From contig CAVOSJ010000004.1 in NCBI GenBank assembly GCA_963698885.1, positions 372,001 through 436,000 of the forward strand: DNA of 64,000 nt, written 5' to 3'. The DNA is from JBARKJ01 sp963698885. GTDB lineage: Bacteria > Nitrospirota > JACRHJ01. Shown in pieces: positions 60,767 through 64,000 of this stretch. Under the pieces are notes generated by a model. The model saw only the letters and a program-made list of their open reading frames with translations, was not told the origin of the DNA and did not search any database. A program made the translations under genes and the position numbers. The first letter of the stretch is position 1; every line of letters begins with the position of its first letter.

Positions 60767-61745
60767 ATGATGCGCCGCCTTTTGTTGTCCGTCTTCCTGT
60801 GCTCGCTTTTGTCGGCTTCCGCTTTGGCGTTGCGGCGGAGATGTAGCCCCTGCCCGCGCTTCCGCCAATCCCGACCGATAACTCTATGACAAGGCAGAAG
60901 GTTGAGCTTGGAAAGATGCTCTTTTTCGACCCGCGTCTTTCCGGCTCGAAATGGATAAGCTGCGCCACCTGCCATAACCCCGTCATGGGCTACACCGACC
61001 GCCTCCCGCGCGCCCTGGGCCATGCCATGAGCGAAGGTCCCAGGAACACGCCCACCATCCTTAAACGCCGCGTTTATCGACGTGCAGTTCTGGGACGGGC
61101 GGGCGAAGACGCTAGAGGAGCAGGCGCTGGGGCCCGTGCAGGCGAGCGTCGAGATGAAGCAGAACCTCCCGCAGATGGTGAATAACATAAAGAAGGTGCC
61201 GGAGTATGTAATCCGTTTCAAGGAAGTCTTCGGGGGCGGATGACCCCGTGACGTCTGAAAACATCGCCAAGGCGATCGCCGCGTTCGAGAGGACTCTGAT
61301 AACGCCTAACTCGCCTTACGACAGGTATTTAAACGGCGACAAGTCCGCGCTGTCTCCTTTGGCCGCCAAAGGCTTCGAGCTGTTCCAGTCCAAGGGCTGC
61401 GTCGCCTGCCACAACGGTCCCGCGCTGACGGACAGCGGCTTCCACAGGATAAAGGTGCCGGGCTCGGTGGATGAAGGCAGATACAACGTGACGAAGGATG
61501 AGAGCGATAAGTTCGCCTTCCGAACGCCAACGCTTCGGAACGTGGAACTGACGGCCCCGTATTTCAACAACGGGTCCGTATATACATTGGACGAGGCGGT
61601 AGCCGTGATGGGAAAGCAGGCGCTTAACACAGACCTCGGCCATGACGAAATAGAAGCGTTGGCGGCTTTTTTGAGGAGCATGACGGGAGAGCTGCCCGCG
61701 TTCGAATACCCGCAACTGCCATACACGGTATTAAGGAGGTCTTAA
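60767..61745 (+). CDS. ccpA: Diheme cytochrome c peroxidase, frameshifted
   Basis: Periplasmic CcpA/MauG-family enzyme that reduces H2O2. A signal peptide (RRLLLSVFLCSLLSASALA) is followed by LGKMLFFDPRLSGSKWISCA and first heme CATCH. After a shift near 61065 the frame reads FIDVQFWDGRAKTLEEQALG and MVNNIKKVPEYVIRFKEVFG. Another shift near 61240 leads to IAKAIAAFERTLITPNSPYD with second heme CVACH. The region near 60843 also has a stop or shift. C-terminal FRTPTLRNVELTAPYFNNGS holds the usual Met/His-region fold. Confidence 0.88.
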
Positions 61746-61746
61746 G

Positions 61747-62610
61747 GTGGATACCATATTTGATAAAGTTCTCTGCGCCACCGACCTTTCCTGGGGCTGC
61801 AGCGATATCTTCAGGGACTTAAACCAGGTACAGGACAGCGGCGCCGTGCAGCAATTGCGGATGCTCTACGTAGTCCCGGAAAACGAGCGGAAGCAGGGGG
61901 ATAAAGAGGACGCCGAGGGCGAATTCGCGAGGATAAAGGGCGACCTTGAAACCCTTGGCATAACCACCGAGACGGTCGTCCGGGAAGGGGTGGTCGCCCG
62001 CGAGATAGTGAAGGAGGCATCCGAGTGGGGGGCCACCATTATCATAATGAGCAGGGTGGACAAGGGCGTCATAGAAGACATCGTCCCGTACGGCACGTCC
62101 ATGGACGTAGTACGTGAGGCCGCGATTCCCGTCCTGGTGGAGAAACACTCGGAGGGCACGCGGGGACAAGAGTTAAAGACGGCCTGGCCGCTTAAGAAGG
62201 TGCTGGTCCCGGTGGATGTAAACGAAGCGCCTCTTGAGACGGCGGAATTTTTGAAGACCCTGGCGGGCCTTGTGCGCGAGGTCGTACTGGCGCATGTCGT
62301 AGAGGCGGGCACGGACAACGAGGTGCAGCGCGACTTCGAACTGGCGGCGGAGGCGAAGCTTGCGGAATACGCCCAGGATTTTGAGAGGCAGGGTTTCAGC
62401 ACTACCGTGCATGTCCACAGAGGAGAACCCGCGGCGGGTATCGTCGAGATTGCGGCGGAGGAGAAGGCGGGCATGGTGATCATGCCTTCGAGGGGCCTGG
62501 CAACCGGCAGGGAGGAAATCGGGAGAGTGGCCGAAGAGATCCTGAAGCACTCTAAGACGCCCGTGATATTCCTGCCCCGGTCTTACCAGTCGGCCTTACG
62601 CGCCGCCTGA
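61747..62610 (+). CDS. uspA: Tandem universal stress protein (second)
   Basis: 287 residues, two Usp domains with KVLCATDLSW and KKVLVPVDVNEAPLETAEF as first strands. Neither has a full ATP motif (MSRVDKGVIEDIVPYGTS; MPSRGLATGREEIGRVAEE), so it probably does not bind ATP well. AGGAGG precedes the GTG start. It runs 2 bases after the peroxidase and its end overlaps the convergent GGDEF gene by 15 bases. Confidence 0.88.
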   Translation: MDTIFDKVLCATDLSWGCSDIFRDLNQVQDSGAVQQLRMLYVVPENERKQGDKEDAEGEFARIKGDLETLGITTETVVREGVVAREIVKEASEWGATIIIMSRVDKGVIEDIVPYGTSMDVVREAAIPVLVEKHSEGTRGQELKTAWPLKKVLVPVDVNEAPLETAEFLKTLAGLVREVVLAHVVEAGTDNEVQRDFELAAEAKLAEYAQDFERQGFSTTVHVHRGEPAAGIVEIAAEEKAGMVIMPSRGLATGREEIGRVAEEILKHSKTPVIFLPRSYQSALRAA

Positions 62611-63750
62611 AGAAAAAAATGCGGAGGCAGGGCCGTCCTGTTTCTCTCCGAAGCAGATACTGTTCTTGCCGCAGTCTTTTGCCTTGTACATCGCCTTGTC
62701 CGCGTGACGGATGAAGGCGATTTTTTCTTCTTCCAGCGTCTTGCCCTCCAGCCCGTCCTCAAAAAAGGATGCGATGCCGACGCTGCACGTTATCACGCCG
62801 CTGATATTATAAGCCTGCTCGGTCCGGACCTTTTCCTTCAGGAAAACCGCGTGCTGTATGGCTTTCCGCACCCTTTCGGCCAGCAGGTACGCCTCGTCCC
62901 TGCATTTCCCCGGCAGGATGATGGCGAACTCGTCGCCTCCATATCTCACGATGCCGGCATTCTCCCCTTCCAGTGTATCGCGGATTAAATGCCCTACTTC
63001 CGCGAGCGCACGGCTTCCGACCAGGTGTCCGAAGCTGTCGTTAACCTGTTTGAAGTTGTCCAGGTCCAGGAAGAGAAGGGATACATGCCGCCTGGAGCGC
63101 TTCGCTCTCCTCAGCTCTTCGGAGAGCTGGCGGTGGAAGTAACGGTCGTTAAATAACCCGGTCAGGTCGTCCCGCTTGGTCAGCTCTTCGTTTCTGTTCG
63201 CATCGAGTGCGTTCTGGATGAGGGTCGAGGTATATCCCGCGAATATTTCCAGGAGCTTCATCTCATCCTTGCTGTAGCTCTTTTTATCTTTTCTGTTTAT
63301 AAGCTCTATCACGCCGCAGACGGAGCGCCCGAGGACTATGGGGACGCAGAGTATGGAGCGGGTCTTCATGGCCATTTTCTTGTCTATGTCGTCGTAGAAG
63401 TCCTTATCCTTCCCGGTGCCGTCGCCCATGTACGGACGCCCGGCGATGTATGTTTTCCCGGCAACGCCGTAGCTCGCGGCTATTGTTTTGCCAAGGATTT
63501 TTTCGGATGCCGGGCCGAAGCAGGCAACGAAATGGAGCTGGTTCCTGAACGGGTCGCCAATGGATTCGGACTTGATGTACGGGTCATCCAGCAGGATGGA
63601 GCCCGCCTCGGAAGGGAGGAATTCGTCAGCTTTCAGCAGTATTTCCTTCAAGACTTCGTCCAGCTTCGGAGACGAAATCCGGCGCCCCTGGCTCATCAGC
63701 CTCCTGAGGAATTTCTCTATCTTGCCTCTGCCCAGGGTATGGATTTTCAT
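62596..63750 (-). CDS. GAF-GGDEF diguanylate cyclase
   Basis: 384 residues. The GAF domain (about 20-190; SEAGSILLDDPYIKSESIGD, VCGVIELINRKDKKSY) precedes a GGDEF domain with RYGGDEFAIILPGKCRDEAY (active-site GGDEF) and DDLTGLFNDRYFHRQL. There is no RxxD inhibition site visible five residues before GGDEF (NAGIV). Makes cyclic-di-GMP in the cytosol. Together with the HD-GYP protein the window encodes both synthesis and breakdown. Confidence 0.93.
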   Translation of the reverse strand: MKIHTLGRGKIEKFLRRLMSQGRRISSPKLDEVLKEILLKADEFLPSEAGSILLDDPYIKSESIGDPFRNQLHFVACFGPASEKILGKTIAASYGVAGKTYIAGRPYMGDGTGKDKDFYDDIDKKMAMKTRSILCVPIVLGRSVCGVIELINRKDKKSYSKDEMKLLEIFAGYTSTLIQNALDANRNEELTKRDDLTGLFNDRYFHRQLSEELRRAKRSRRHVSLLFLDLDNFKQVNDSFGHLVGSRALAEVGHLIRDTLEGENAGIVRYGGDEFAIILPGKCRDEAYLLAERVRKAIQHAVFLKEKVRTEQAYNISGVITCSVGIASFFEDGLEGKTLEEEKIAFIRHADKAMYKAKDCGKNSICFGEKQDGPASAFFSSGGA

Positions 63751-63857
63751 AATCGCCGTTATTGTAATTGGAAGCCTTTAGTTTGTCAAAGTTTTTTATT
63801 AAATTCAAAAAATTCCAATCTAACAGGAAAAAAGGCAGGGAACCGTATCTGCGGCCT

Positions 63858-63873
63858 TTTTCGATATCGAAAA
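63858..63873. promoter_or_regulatory. 16-bp palindrome upstream of the GGDEF gene
   Basis: TTTTCGATATCGAAAA is perfectly self-complementary and lies about 108 bases before the GGDEF start, in the 144-base gap to the next gene. Possible dimeric regulator site. Confidence 0.35.
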
Positions 63874-63894
63874 GCAGGTTTTTTAAGCGGCACG

Positions 63895-64000
63895 CTACTC
63901 TGACGACTTTTTCCTTAATTTTGCCCCGGCCCGCTGCAGCGCCTTCCCGAACTCGTCAAGCGACTTATCGGTCTGCTCCTTTATTTTCCTCCAGGATTTT
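63895..64000 (-). CDS. C-terminal end of a charged protein (cut by window edge)
   Basis: The last 34 codons read KSWRKIKEQTDKSLDEFGKA then LQRAGAKLRKKSSE and stop at 63895. It is charged and probably helical. Too little is visible to name a family. Confidence 0.5.
   Translation of the reverse strand, partial: KSWRKIKEQTDKSLDEFGKALQRAGAKLRKKSSE

Overview
The window looks like a chromosome segment of a Gram-negative, probably anaerobic or microaerophilic bacterium of the Nitrospirota/Desulfobacterota kind, with moderately high GC. This placement rests on gene content: pyruvate:ferredoxin oxidoreductase, a Rieske/cytochrome b6-subunit IV complex, c-type heme proteins, lipoproteins, and HspR control of chaperones. 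No marker gene fixes the phylum. Most genes lie on the minus strand in tight operons joined by 4-bp ATGA stop/start overlaps.

Layout. 0-5 kb: peptide deformylase (cut by the window edge) and a heat-shock operon hsp20-dnaJ-hspR-clpB with a good promoter overlapped by a HAIR-like HspR operator. 5-11 kb: two secreted unknowns and an arsenic island (thioredoxin-type ArsC, ArsM, CopZ-like Fe-S protein, phosphoesterase, ACR3, two ArsR). 11-21.5 kb: patatin lipoprotein, DNA polymerase IV, beta-helix lipoprotein, HicB/HicA in divergent orientation, DksA-like protein, second Hsp20, and a wall operon (hydrolase, amidase, GerMN, MurI). 21.5-28.4 kb: porGDAB, recR, ybaB, dnaX, SRP RNA and two tRNA-Ser. 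28.7-32.6 kb (plus strand): Mor-like regulator, polyprenyl diphosphate synthase, AMMECR1, Rieske-petB-petD, GYD protein. 32.6-43.1 kb: a surface-glycan cluster of glycosyltransferases, YfhO and DUF2142 membrane proteins and methyltransferases. 43-54.7 kb: rsmD, recQ, pgi, fmdB, transaldolase-like gene, glcF-glcD, a RuBisCO large-subunit homologue, a broken methyltransferase-nuclease, a YHS-type protein and a TPR lipoprotein. 54.7-64 kb: LarE, a heme-c HD-GYP protein, MurQ, ChrA, thioredoxin, two UspA proteins around a diheme peroxidase, and a GAF-GGDEF protein.

The most unusual structure is a family of five dispersed palindromic elements (about 2.89, 6.79, 24.15, 37.18 and 47.06 kb). Each sits in the gap between two co-directional genes. 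Full copies carry two hairpins, both bounded by GTTAC/GTAAC, and the stems show paired compensatory changes between copies. The second main point is a RuBisCO large subunit that keeps almost every catalytic residue but has Cys where the second Lys of KPK is expected. It is encoded next to glycolate-oxidase-type glcD/glcF, a transaldolase-like gene and pgi.

About twenty genes, many of them normally essential single-copy genes such as dnaX, are interrupted by single-base frameshifts. The pattern suggests consensus indel errors in a long-read assembly rather than real decay. For these genes the full interval is annotated and the approximate break is stated.
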